From NCBI RefSeq assembly GCF_040451425.1, contig NZ_CP144374.1, positions 1,466,501 through 1,530,500 of the forward strand: a stretch of DNA of 64,000 nt. Reading direction: 5' to 3'. This stretch comes from Thermodesulfovibrio sp. 3462-1 (lineage in GTDB: Bacteria > Nitrospirota > Thermodesulfovibrionia > Thermodesulfovibrionales > Thermodesulfovibrionaceae). The notes under the pieces are model-generated. The model worked only from the letters and a program-made list of their open reading frames with translations, had not been told where the DNA came from and ran no database searches. The translations under genes were made by a program, and so were the position numbers. Shown here one piece after another: positions 17,537 to 26,352 of this stretch. Numbering within the stretch: the first letter of the stretch is position 1; each line of letters begins with the position of its first letter.

Positions 17537-18518
17537 TTGGCACCTCCACTTTTATTTCAATAGGTTCGCTTTCCTTAAAAGGACCTGCTGAAGAAATTCT
17601 ATAAAAAACAGGTGATTTCAAATTATTAATATTATACTGCACATCAAAAAACAATGGAATCATAGTCTCACCAATCAGGATAAAGTCTGAATCAGTAGCT
17701 GTTTTACGATAAACCTTGTATCCCTTAATCCATTTTTCAGGAACTTCTTTCCAAGAAATATAAACACCATTTTCATTGATTGTCCAAAAAACCTCTTGAG
17801 GTTTTGATGGAAGGAAATCTTTCAAAGGAACTTTTACTTCGCTTCCTTTTCCTTCAATGTAAACATTGGGTTCAGATACATAAGGAGTAACCAGATAAGT
17901 TAAAAATTGAGATGTAAGATCATCTTTAAATCTCTCTTCAATCAAGAAATAGTTTTTTTCTGTAGAGCCTATTTTTTGTATCTGACCGCTCTGTATCCTA
18001 TAAATGTTGTACATAACTGAATCATTTGAATCCCATGAAAGTAACACTCCTTGTTCTGTAATTTTATATTTTAACCCTTTAATTTCTGGTAGTTTTTTCA
18101 GAGTTATCTGACTTTCTATAGGTTTACTATAAATCCCTTTTTTATTTATGGCAAAAATTCTATATTTGTATCTCTGCCCGAAAATAAAATCTTTGTCTTC
18201 CAATGAAGCTGTCTCAGGGCTAAAAAATCCCAAGGTTTTTATTCCTCCAACACTTTCTCTTTCCAGGAGAAAACTGCTCAATTTTGCTTTATTTTTTTCT
18301 GGATAGCTCCATGAAATCACAATTTTATCATAATAGGCTGTTAAATTTAACCCAGTTGCAGGCTCTGGCTGAAGATAATCCTCAAGTGTAGGGTCCATCT
18401 TTCTTCCACAACCTGTGAGGAGAAAAATCAATGATATAAAAATTACTAAAAAGGATGAGATCCCTCGCTTCGCCTGGGATGATCTCTTTTTTGTCATTCC
18501 CTCGATACCCCTCTTCAT
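17529..18518 (-). CDS. Lipoprotein with fibronectin type III-like repeats
   Basis: This 329-residue protein is of unknown function. A hydrophobic signal (FLVIFISLIFLLTGC) ends in a good lipobox LTGC, so it is a lipoprotein. Two or three FnIII-like segments follow, with the repeated WSYPEKN, LSWDSND and ISWKEVPEKWIKGYKVYRK type strands. The first about 30 residues before the signal are odd: they are encoded by a dispersed palindromic repeat (18454-18500). The ATG at 18518 overlaps the argH stop (ATGA). Met8 within the repeat is an alternative start. It is probably a surface or periplasmic scaffold. Confidence 0.75.
   Translation of the reverse strand: MKRGIEGMTKKRSSQAKRGISSFLVIFISLIFLLTGCGRKMDPTLEDYLQPEPATGLNLTAYYDKIVISWSYPEKNKAKLSSFLLERESVGGIKTLGFFSPETASLEDKDFIFGQRYKYRIFAINKKGIYSKPIESQITLKKLPEIKGLKYKITEQGVLLSWDSNDSVMYNIYRIQSGQIQKIGSTEKNYFLIEERFKDDLTSQFLTYLVTPYVSEPNVYIEGKGSEVKVPLKDFLPSKPQEVFWTINENGVYISWKEVPEKWIKGYKVYRKTATDSDFILIGETMIPLFFDVQYNINNLKSPVFYRISSAGPFKESEPIEIKVEVPNG
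18454..18500. repeat. Dispersed palindromic repeat at the lipoprotein 5' end
   Basis: The segment contains GAGATC (18457-18462) and its reverse complement GATCTC (18481-18486) around a CCTCGCTTCGCC core, followed by GTCATTCC. This resembles the widespread bacterial repeat type GTCATTCC-GAG-CGAAG-CGA-GGAATCTC. A diverged copy of the same type lies at 52506-52535. Here it encodes the extra N-terminal residues of the FnIII lipoprotein. Confidence 0.6.
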
Positions 18519-19891
18519 TCCCTCAATCTCTTTTTCAACAGCTTTATCTGCTCCTTTACACTCTTTTTTGAACTGCTTCCGTAGGAGATTTTTGCCTCAA
18601 TTGAACCTTCCGAAGTCAGTATTTCGTAAACATCTCTGTCAATTTTGCTGGAAAACTTTTTAAATTCCTCCATACTTAAGTCTGTGAGGTTCTTTCCCTC
18701 TTCAATGCAGTAAAGCACAATTTTTCCTGTTATTTCATGAGCATTTCTGAAGGGAACCCCCTTTTTTACAAGATACTCTGCAAGGTCTGTAGCAGTGGTA
18801 AAGCCTTTCTCTGAAGCCTCTTTCATCTTATCTTTAATGAACTTTATCTCAGGAAGCATCTCATTAACTATTTTAAGGCTCATGCTCACTGTTTCAACTG
18901 TATCAAAAACAGGTTCTTTGTCTTCCTGCATGTCTCTGTTGTATGTAAGTGGAAGTCCTTTCATTGTTGTAAAAAGAGAAAGCAGATTTCCATAAACTCT
19001 GCCTGTTTTACCTCTAATTAATTCTGCGGGGTCTGGATTTTTCTTCTGAGGCATCATGCTTGAACCAGTTGAGAATCTATCGGGAAGCTCTATGAATTTG
19101 AACTCATCCGTTGCCCAAAGTATTAGCTCTTCAGCAAACCTGCTTAAATGCATCATGACCATTGCTCCACAGTATAAAACATCAAGGACAAAATCTCTAT
19201 CTGAGACAGCATCAATGCTGTTTGGAATAACTCCTTCAAATTCAAGCTCTCTTGCAGTGAATTCCCTATCAATTGGAAGGCTGCTACCAGCTATTGCACA
19301 GGCACCAAGGGGACACTTATTTATTCTTTTTAATGCTTCTTTAAGTCTTTCACGGTCTCTTTCAAACATCCATGCATAGGCGAGAAGATGATGAGCAAGA
19401 AGCACTGGCTGAGCCTTCTGAAGATGGGTGTAGCCAGGCATAATTGTATCTATATGTTTTTCAGCAATGGATATGAAGGTTTTCTCAATTTCTGTGAGTT
19501 GTTCAATAAGTTTAGAAACTTTTTTCCTGAGATAGAGTCTCAGGTCTGTTGCTACCTGATCATTCCTTGACCGTGCGGTATGAAGCTTTGCACCTGCAGA
19601 GCCAATCTTTTCAATAAGAGCTCTTTCAATGTTCATATGAACATCTTCAAACTCCTCTTTGAATTGAAATTTACCCTGCTCAATTTCTTTAGCAATCTCT
19701 TTAAGTCCCCGAAGTATCTGCTCAAGCTCAAAGGCATTAATAATACCCTGTTTATGGAGCATCTTTGCATGAGCAATGCTTCCATCAATGTCCTCTCTCC
19801 AAAGTTTATGGTCAAAAGAGATGGACTGGGAAAACTCTTCAAGAGTCTTTGCTGTCCCTTCCTTAAACCTTCCACCCCACGGCTTTTTCAT
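18515..19891 (-). CDS. argH: Argininosuccinate lyase
   Basis: This 458-residue enzyme of the fumarase/aspartase superfamily splits argininosuccinate to arginine and fumarate. It shows KPWGGRF at the start, TARSRNDQVATDLRL, GYTHLQKAQPVL and the superfamily signature GSSMMPQKKNPD (about 276-287) with the catalytic Ser loop. It lies 11 bases after the EF-G paralogue, and its stop overlaps the lipoprotein start. purB, a superfamily relative, sits two genes upstream. Confidence 0.97.
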   Translation of the reverse strand: MKKPWGGRFKEGTAKTLEEFSQSISFDHKLWREDIDGSIAHAKMLHKQGIINAFELEQILRGLKEIAKEIEQGKFQFKEEFEDVHMNIERALIEKIGSAGAKLHTARSRNDQVATDLRLYLRKKVSKLIEQLTEIEKTFISIAEKHIDTIMPGYTHLQKAQPVLLAHHLLAYAWMFERDRERLKEALKRINKCPLGACAIAGSSLPIDREFTARELEFEGVIPNSIDAVSDRDFVLDVLYCGAMVMMHLSRFAEELILWATDEFKFIELPDRFSTGSSMMPQKKNPDPAELIRGKTGRVYGNLLSLFTTMKGLPLTYNRDMQEDKEPVFDTVETVSMSLKIVNEMLPEIKFIKDKMKEASEKGFTTATDLAEYLVKKGVPFRNAHEITGKIVLYCIEEGKNLTDLSMEEFKKFSSKIDRDVYEILTSEGSIEAKISYGSSSKKSVKEQIKLLKKRLRE

Positions 19892-19901
19892 TTATTTATC
19901 C

Positions 19902-21998
19902 TTACTCCTCTGCCTTTGCTTGACGCTCTTTCTGCCTCTCAGCAATTATTTTCTGTGCAATATGAGAAGGAACTTCTTCATAATGAGAAAACTCCATTGA
20001 ATAAATTCCTCTTCCAGATGTCATGCTGTGAAGCTGATTGGCGTATGTAAGCATCTCTGCCATTGGAACAAGAGCAATTATTTTTTGATTTCCTCCTGCC
20101 TGAGGTTCAACCCCCTGAACCTTTCCTCTTCGGGCATTGAGATCTCCAATTATTGTGCCAAGAGTTTCATCAGGAACAATAATTTCAGCTTTCATAATTG
20201 GCTCAAGAAGTACAGGCTTTGCCTCCATAAAAGCTTTTTTTAGAGCAAGGGCTCCAGCAATTTTAAATGCCATTTCTGATGAATCCACAGGATGATAGGA
20301 ACCATCATAAAGGGTTACTTTTATGTCAATGATTGGATAATAGGCAAGAATTCCCTCTTTCATTGTTTCAATAATTCCCTTCTCAACTGCAGGACGATAC
20401 TGCTGGGGAATTACTCCACCAACGATTTTGTCAACAAACTCATAGCCTTTGCCTCTTTCCAGTGGTTCAATCTGAATCCAGCAGTCTCCATACTGCCCAC
20501 GGCCACCTGACTGCTTCTTATACTTACCCTGTGCTTTTGCAGAGGCTTTTATTGTCTCTCTATAGGGAACCTTTGGTGCCATAAGATTAACTTCAACTCC
20601 AAATTTTCTTTTTAATTTCTCAAGAGCTACTTCAATGTGAACCTGTCCCATTCCACTGAGAATCATGTCCTTTGATTCTTCATCTCTGGAAAATCTCAGT
20701 GTCGGGTCTTCTTCAAGAAGCTTATGAAGTCCTGCACTAACTTTTTCCTCATCTCCACGAGTTTTTGGTGCAATTGCATAAGATATGATTGGTTCAGCAA
20801 ATCTAACTTCAGGTAGCTGAACTGGATTGTTTTCATCGCATAGAGTATGCCCTGTAAGTGTATCCTTAAGTTTAACTGTTGCCACAATCTCTCCAGGACC
20901 TGCTTTCTGACAGGGTATTTGAGATTTCCCGAGAATATAATAAATCTGACCAATTCTTTCCTTTGTCCCTGTATTTGGATTAAGCACCGTTGAGTCAGCC
21001 TTGAGCAAACCAGAAAAAACTCTTATGTAGGAAATTTTTCCAGCAAAGGGGTCAATCGTGGTTTTGAAAACATAGGCAGCAAGTGGTTCAGTTTCAGAGG
21101 GCTGTCTTATGACTTCACTTCCATCCTTTGGATTGATACCTTTTATAGGATATATATTTGCTCTTTCCTTTGGGTCAGGTAGAGCAAGTATGATGCTGTC
21201 AAGTAATGCTTCTATGCCAACTCCAACAAGTGCTGAACCTGCCAGTACAGGGATGAATCTTCTTGCTAAAGATGCATCATGCAATCCCTTCCTTAACTCT
21301 TCTTCAGTAAGCTCACCACCTTCAAGATATTTTTCAAGAAGGCTGTCATCAAGCTCTGCAATCTTTTCTACAAACTTTTTTCTATATTCTTCAACAGTTG
21401 AGGAAAGATACTCTGGAATGGATGCCTCCTTTAGTGAGTTTCCTTCATAAATGTAGGCTTTTAATGAAATCAGATCAACAAATCCGTTTAATCCTGGACC
21501 TTCACCAATTGGAAGTGTCAGAGGTATTGCTTCCTGTCCGAAGACTTTTTCAATCTCAGCAACAGCTCTATCAAAGGAAGCATTTTCTTTGTCAAGTTTG
21601 TTTACAAAAACAACTCTTGGAAGGTCATACTCATCGCAGTATTTCCAGATTCTCTCAGTTTCAGCTTTTACTCCTGAAATTGCACTTACAATAACTACAG
21701 CACCATCAACAACTCTAAGAACTCCTTTTGTATCTTCAAGAAAGTTTACAAAACCTGGAGTGTCTATTATGTTGATCCTATAATCTTTGTAGTCGCAATA
21801 CACAGCTTTGGAGCTTAATGTCATGTTTCTTGCAAGCTCTTCTGGTTCATAATCAATTACCTTGCCTGTTGTCTCTCCAGTTGTAACCCTGTCAATCTGC
21901 CCTGTTTTAAAAAGGATTTGCTCCGCAAGCTTTGTGTTACCTGCACCTGCATGGGCAACGATTGCAATATTTCTAATTTTACTGATATCTCTGCTCAT
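19902..21998 (-). CDS. EF-G-like translation factor paralogue with altered P-loop
   Basis: This 698-residue protein has the EF-G domain order: G domain, domain II, and domains III-V ending in the C-terminal SMTSGRGIYSMEF block. It belongs to the EF-G-like (non-canonical) group rather than the main EF-G. The G1 loop reads AHAGAGNT, with Asn21 where the Walker A Lys should be. Switch II reads DTPGFVNF, with Phe in place of the catalytic His of EF-G. G4 is normal (NKLDKE). A GTPase role is therefore doubtful; it may bind nucleotide weakly or act as a ribosome-associated factor. It has an AGGCGGAG ribosome-binding site. Confidence 0.85.
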   Translation of the reverse strand: MSRDISKIRNIAIVAHAGAGNTKLAEQILFKTGQIDRVTTGETTGKVIDYEPEELARNMTLSSKAVYCDYKDYRINIIDTPGFVNFLEDTKGVLRVVDGAVVIVSAISGVKAETERIWKYCDEYDLPRVVFVNKLDKENASFDRAVAEIEKVFGQEAIPLTLPIGEGPGLNGFVDLISLKAYIYEGNSLKEASIPEYLSSTVEEYRKKFVEKIAELDDSLLEKYLEGGELTEEELRKGLHDASLARRFIPVLAGSALVGVGIEALLDSIILALPDPKERANIYPIKGINPKDGSEVIRQPSETEPLAAYVFKTTIDPFAGKISYIRVFSGLLKADSTVLNPNTGTKERIGQIYYILGKSQIPCQKAGPGEIVATVKLKDTLTGHTLCDENNPVQLPEVRFAEPIISYAIAPKTRGDEEKVSAGLHKLLEEDPTLRFSRDEESKDMILSGMGQVHIEVALEKLKRKFGVEVNLMAPKVPYRETIKASAKAQGKYKKQSGGRGQYGDCWIQIEPLERGKGYEFVDKIVGGVIPQQYRPAVEKGIIETMKEGILAYYPIIDIKVTLYDGSYHPVDSSEMAFKIAGALALKKAFMEAKPVLLEPIMKAEIIVPDETLGTIIGDLNARRGKVQGVEPQAGGNQKIIALVPMAEMLTYANQLHSMTSGRGIYSMEFSHYEEVPSHIAQKIIAERQKERQAKAEE

Positions 21999-22071
21999 AC
22001 TCCGCCTCCTTTTTTATTTTTTAAATTTTCCTTCGGCTAAAATTAATTTCCCATCTTACTTACCTTTAGTT

Positions 22072-23373
22072 TTAATCTTCATCTCCAAAAACTCTTTTGT
22101 AAATAAATTCTATATTTCTTGTGTAATAGTTTAGCTCAAAAATGCTCTTTATTTCACCTTCAGTGAGATATTTTCTCACCTCACTATCATTAAGCAAAAG
22201 ATCCATGAAAGGCTTGCTGTCTTTCCAGCTCTGCATGGCATTTGATTGAACAATTCTGTATGCTTCCTCCCTTGTAAGTCCTTTTTCAATCAATGCAAGA
22301 AGAACACGCTGAGAATTATAAAGTCCAAAACTTAGTTCAATATTTTTAAGCATTCTTTCAGGATAAACTCGCAAATCTTTAATTATTTCATAAAGTCTGT
22401 TTAGCATATAATCAACCAAAATGCAGTTGTCAGGGATTATAACTCTTTCCACTGAAGAATGAGATATATCTCTGTCATGCCATAAAGCAATATTTTCAAA
22501 GCTTGCGAAGGCATTTGAACGAACCAGCCTTGCAAGCCCGCTAAGATTTTCACAACCCACTGGATTTCTTTTATGTGGCATTGCTGATGAGCCTTTCTGT
22601 CCAGCAGTAAAGGGTTCTTCTGCCTCCAGCACCTCTGTTCTCTGAAGGTGTCTTATCTCAACAGCAACCTTTTCAATCATTGCAGCAATCAATGCAAGAA
22701 CACTTAAAAATTCAGCATGTCTGTCCCTCTGGACTACCTGAGTTGCCACAGGCTCTGGTTTAAGCCCAAGTTTTCTTAGCGCAATTTCTTCAATTTGTGG
22801 TGGAATATTTGAAAATGTTCCAACAGCACCTGAGATTTTACCCACAGAGATTCTATCAATTGCTGAGACAAGCCTGTCAATGTTTCTTTTTGCCTCTTCA
22901 TACCACAGAGCAAATCTCAATCCAAAAGAAGTTGGCTCAGCATGAACTCCATGACTGCGCCCCATGCATATTGTGTCTTTGTATTGAAATGCTTTTTCAC
23001 GGAAAAGCTCTTTGATTTTCTCCAGATCGTTCATTATTAGTTCTGCTGCCTGCCTCATCTGCAAAGCCAGTGCAGTATCAACAACATCAGATGATGTAAG
23101 CCCCATGTGAATGTAACGTGATACTGGTCCAACCTTTTCAGCTACAGCAGTTAAAAAAGCTATTACATCGTGTTTGACAGTTGCTTCAATTTCATCAATT
23201 CTTTTGAGGTCAAAGTCAGCTTTCTCTTTTATTTCCTTTAAAGCATCTTTGGGAATTTTTCCAAGCTCTGCCCATGCCTCGCAAACAGCAATCTCAACTT
23301 CAAGCCATTTTCTGAATTTGTTTTCAGGACTCCAGATTTCACCCATTTGTTGTCTTGTGTATCTTTGTATCAT
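22072..23373 (-). CDS. purB: Adenylosuccinate lyase
   Basis: This enzyme acts twice in purine synthesis, on SAICAR and on adenylosuccinate. Seen are GLTSSDVVDTALALQ, the His-bearing GRSHGVHAEPTSFG (about 135-148 of the chosen start) and the signature GSSAMPHKRNPVGCE with the catalytic Ser loop. The frame opens at 23388, but ATG 23373 is preferred: it follows GGGAGGAGG with a 4-base spacing and leaves only a 4-base overlap with truB. This gives 433 residues, the usual length. Confidence 0.96.
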   Translation of the reverse strand: MIQRYTRQQMGEIWSPENKFRKWLEVEIAVCEAWAELGKIPKDALKEIKEKADFDLKRIDEIEATVKHDVIAFLTAVAEKVGPVSRYIHMGLTSSDVVDTALALQMRQAAELIMNDLEKIKELFREKAFQYKDTICMGRSHGVHAEPTSFGLRFALWYEEAKRNIDRLVSAIDRISVGKISGAVGTFSNIPPQIEEIALRKLGLKPEPVATQVVQRDRHAEFLSVLALIAAMIEKVAVEIRHLQRTEVLEAEEPFTAGQKGSSAMPHKRNPVGCENLSGLARLVRSNAFASFENIALWHDRDISHSSVERVIIPDNCILVDYMLNRLYEIIKDLRVYPERMLKNIELSFGLYNSQRVLLALIEKGLTREEAYRIVQSNAMQSWKDSKPFMDLLLNDSEVRKYLTEGEIKSIFELNYYTRNIEFIYKRVFGDED

Positions 23374-24263
23374 AAATCCTCCTCCCATATAATTCTTTCT
23401 GGTTTTATGATTACGCCATTACCAAAGCCTATTCCAAGTATTTTCCCTGTTTTATCCTTAACCTTTACCCATCCTGCAGGAACAATGCCTGAGAGAATTT
23501 TTATAGAGTTGCCATTAATAAATCTTTTAACCAGCCTATCATCTACTGTCACAGATGGGATAAAATATAAAGCCCTGTCAATATTTAATATGGATGAAAC
23601 TGAACTATCTAACCCTTTTTCATATAGGGCTTTCAATCCATCAATATCAGTTGAATTTTCAATCTTAAACTGTCCCACCCTTGTTCTCTCAAGTTCTACT
23701 ATGTGAGCACCCATTCCCAGTTGTTCACCGATGTCATGACACAGAGCCCTGACATATGTGCCTTTGCTGCATACCACCCTGAATGTGACAAATGGAAGAG
23801 CAAATTCTTCAATATTAAATGAGTGGATGAAAACCTTTTTTGGTTTTCTTTCTATCTCAATTCCTTTCCTTGCAAGTTTATGAAGAGGCTGTCCTTCCAC
23901 TTTAACTGCTGAATACATTGGCGGAGTCTGCATTATTTCACCTTTGTATTTTCGAATTATTTTTTCTAATTCTGTTCTATTAAGTTCAAAATTATCAACC
24001 TCTTTTATAACTTTTCCTTCAGCATCATGAGTATCCGTTGAAATCCCGAATCTTGCTTTAAAAATATATTCCTTTTCAAGTTCCATAAGAAGCGGCGCTA
24101 TTTTAGTTGCCTCATTAAGACATACAAGCAAAACTCCCGTTGCCATTGGATCAAGTGCACCAGCATGTCCTGCTTTTTTAGCTTTTAAAATCTTTTTTAC
24201 TTTTGTAACAGCATCCTGACTTGTAAATCCCTTTGATTTATTAAGAACTACCACTGCGTTCAT
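23370..24263 (-). CDS. truB: tRNA pseudouridine(55) synthase TruB
   Basis: This 297-residue enzyme makes pseudouridine 55 in the T-loop of tRNAs. The catalytic motif GHAGALDPMATGVL (Asp at about 38) and SKGTYVRALCHDIGEQLG are intact, and a short C-terminal PUA-like part ends the protein. Its first 23 bases overlap lptD, and its end overlaps purB. The ribosome-binding site lies inside the lptD 3' end. Confidence 0.96.
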   Translation of the reverse strand: MNAVVVLNKSKGFTSQDAVTKVKKILKAKKAGHAGALDPMATGVLLVCLNEATKIAPLLMELEKEYIFKARFGISTDTHDAEGKVIKEVDNFELNRTELEKIIRKYKGEIMQTPPMYSAVKVEGQPLHKLARKGIEIERKPKKVFIHSFNIEEFALPFVTFRVVCSKGTYVRALCHDIGEQLGMGAHIVELERTRVGQFKIENSTDIDGLKALYEKGLDSSVSSILNIDRALYFIPSVTVDDRLVKRFINGNSIKILSGIVPAGWVKVKDKTGKILGIGFGNGVIIKPERIIWEEDL

Positions 24264-26352
24264 AAATCCTTATTGGACCTATTCCCTTTAATTCAAAAAT
24301 TATAAGGAAGCTGAATTCAGAGGTTTTTCTTCCCTGTATTTCCACAGGTCTTCTTGTTATTGAAATATTCGCTGCCCAGCAAGACTCAGCATATCTTATA
24401 TTTAATGAACTATCTCTTAATCCAGCTCCTTTAGCATCATAGTTTACATTTGCTGTAAATGACCATTTTTCTGACAGTTTTTTCACTACTGTCATTGCAT
24501 AGGTTTTTATTTTTCCCTCTTTTTCCTGAACATTGTACTGATCCCTTAATGTAGGAGACCACAAATAGGCAGGAGAAAGTGCTTCATTTCTTGTATATCG
24601 CTCACTTAATGATAGAGATGTTGTTTCATCCGGAGAAAAGCTTATATCACTGTTAAATCTTTCAATTCTTTTTTTCGATATATTCTGATATGTATCAAAT
24701 CCAAGACTTATTTTCCAAAATGAGATTCTTCCTTCCAGAAGAACAGGATAAAGTTTATCCCATTCATTTTTTGCCCTAAAGTCATATACCTGCGTAATTC
24801 TTGCCTCAGCATTAAAGCTTTTCAGGTTTAATTTATTATAAACTCCAGCCCTTAAAAGTGCTGTATCATCAATTATCTCAGAACTCTTTAAAATTGGCGG
24901 CTTACCATTGACTCCAATAAAAATTCCTTCTACAAAAGGTTCAATGAGATGAGTAAAACTTTGCTGTGTTTTGTAAATTTTCATAAAGACTTTTGCATTA
25001 TACTGAATCATTTCCCTGTGAGAAGTATTCTCATAGGGAGAGGTTTTTTCAAGATTGTAAAAGATTTCATTTAATCCGAGCGTTTGCGTTAATTTAATAG
25101 CATCTCCCATTGTATGACTTATTTGAGGAGCTATCTCAAATCTCTGTCCTTTAAGTCCATCTTCTTTATAAAACTCAGCCACATTGGTGTTAAAATTTAC
25201 ATTAAATTGTCCAAGCCTGTATGGATAGACCACATATCCAAGCTCTGTTTTTACTGGAGGACTTGTGTTTCCCTCTTTTAGATCCTTCCATCCCTGTCCA
25301 AGTAAATAAAATCTTGATTGAACTCCAGGAACAGAAAGCTCTACAGAGGACTGTAAAAATCTATCATATCTTGCTGAAAGGTCTTTGCCGTATTCTTTAA
25401 AAAGAAATGTATTGGAAGCTGAACGAACATCCCCGTATTCCCTGTAAAAGTCATTTTTATTAACATAGTTTAAATCTACAAGCAAGTCAAAGTTTTTAAA
25501 TCTTTGAAGATGAATTCCTCTTAATTCAATATAATCTTTGTTAAGTTTTCTATCTTTAATCTGATAGGCATACCACATTCCTTTTGTGTCAAAGTCAAGG
25601 TATCTGTATTCAATTGCCTTGCCAACCCCGATTTTTGAAAAATAGTCAATATAAAATGTTGCATCTTTATTGCTGTCAATTACAAGATAATAAGCAGGAC
25701 TGAAACGAAATCCACGAGTATTTGAGTTTCCGAATTTTAATGGTAAAAAACCTGACTTTTTAGTTTTTCCTCCTGGTCCCCAAAACACTGGAGTAAAAAG
25801 AATGGGCACATCTTTTACTTTAAAAGTTGTGATTTTTGATGTTAATGAATCATCAACTATAAGGTCAACAAACTCTCCTGTAAAACACCATGGTTGAGCA
25901 CTGTCTGGCTCTGGTTCACATGTGGAGAATGTGGCTTTTTTAGCCTTATATTTTATTTCACTTAATCTTTCAATTTCTTTAGCTTTTATCCACATATCCT
26001 GTTTTTTTATGTGAAGAAGGGCATTTTTTAAAAAACCTGTTTTTTTGTCTCTGTTAAATTTTCCTTCCTCTGCCCAGGTAGTAATTTCATCGTCATCATA
26101 ATAAAGGTCTCCATAGGCTTCTATATCAGCAGTGTTTTCATAATAAATTACTTTCTGAGCTTTAAGATCAAAAGTTCCATCACTCATATAAACATCGCCG
26201 ATTGCAATGATTTTTTTGTCTTTTTCAAATCGTTCCAGTGTGTCAGAGATTATCTCCATAGCGAATAAAGCAGAAACATTTAAAAAAATGGTTAAAGCGA
26301 TCAATAAACTCATTATTAACCAGCTTTTGAATCTGCCTGTGTTATATTTCAT
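24241..26352 (-). CDS. lptD: LPS-assembly outer-membrane protein LptD
   Basis: This 703-residue protein has a signal peptide (LIMSLLIALTIFLNVSALFA), an N-terminal OstA/LptA-like periplasmic domain (about 30-165; IISDTLERFEKDKKIIAIGD, KAQKVIYYENTADIEAYGD), and a long C-terminal beta-barrel domain with the usual aromatic strand pattern. It inserts LPS into the outer membrane, showing that the organism is a diderm with LPS. At 703 residues it is shorter than the E. coli protein. It overlaps folC by 4 bases (ATGA) and truB by 23. Confidence 0.92.
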   Translation of the reverse strand: MKYNTGRFKSWLIMSLLIALTIFLNVSALFAMEIISDTLERFEKDKKIIAIGDVYMSDGTFDLKAQKVIYYENTADIEAYGDLYYDDDEITTWAEEGKFNRDKKTGFLKNALLHIKKQDMWIKAKEIERLSEIKYKAKKATFSTCEPEPDSAQPWCFTGEFVDLIVDDSLTSKITTFKVKDVPILFTPVFWGPGGKTKKSGFLPLKFGNSNTRGFRFSPAYYLVIDSNKDATFYIDYFSKIGVGKAIEYRYLDFDTKGMWYAYQIKDRKLNKDYIELRGIHLQRFKNFDLLVDLNYVNKNDFYREYGDVRSASNTFLFKEYGKDLSARYDRFLQSSVELSVPGVQSRFYLLGQGWKDLKEGNTSPPVKTELGYVVYPYRLGQFNVNFNTNVAEFYKEDGLKGQRFEIAPQISHTMGDAIKLTQTLGLNEIFYNLEKTSPYENTSHREMIQYNAKVFMKIYKTQQSFTHLIEPFVEGIFIGVNGKPPILKSSEIIDDTALLRAGVYNKLNLKSFNAEARITQVYDFRAKNEWDKLYPVLLEGRISFWKISLGFDTYQNISKKRIERFNSDISFSPDETTSLSLSERYTRNEALSPAYLWSPTLRDQYNVQEKEGKIKTYAMTVVKKLSEKWSFTANVNYDAKGAGLRDSSLNIRYAESCWAANISITRRPVEIQGRKTSEFSFLIIFELKGIGPIRIYERSGSS

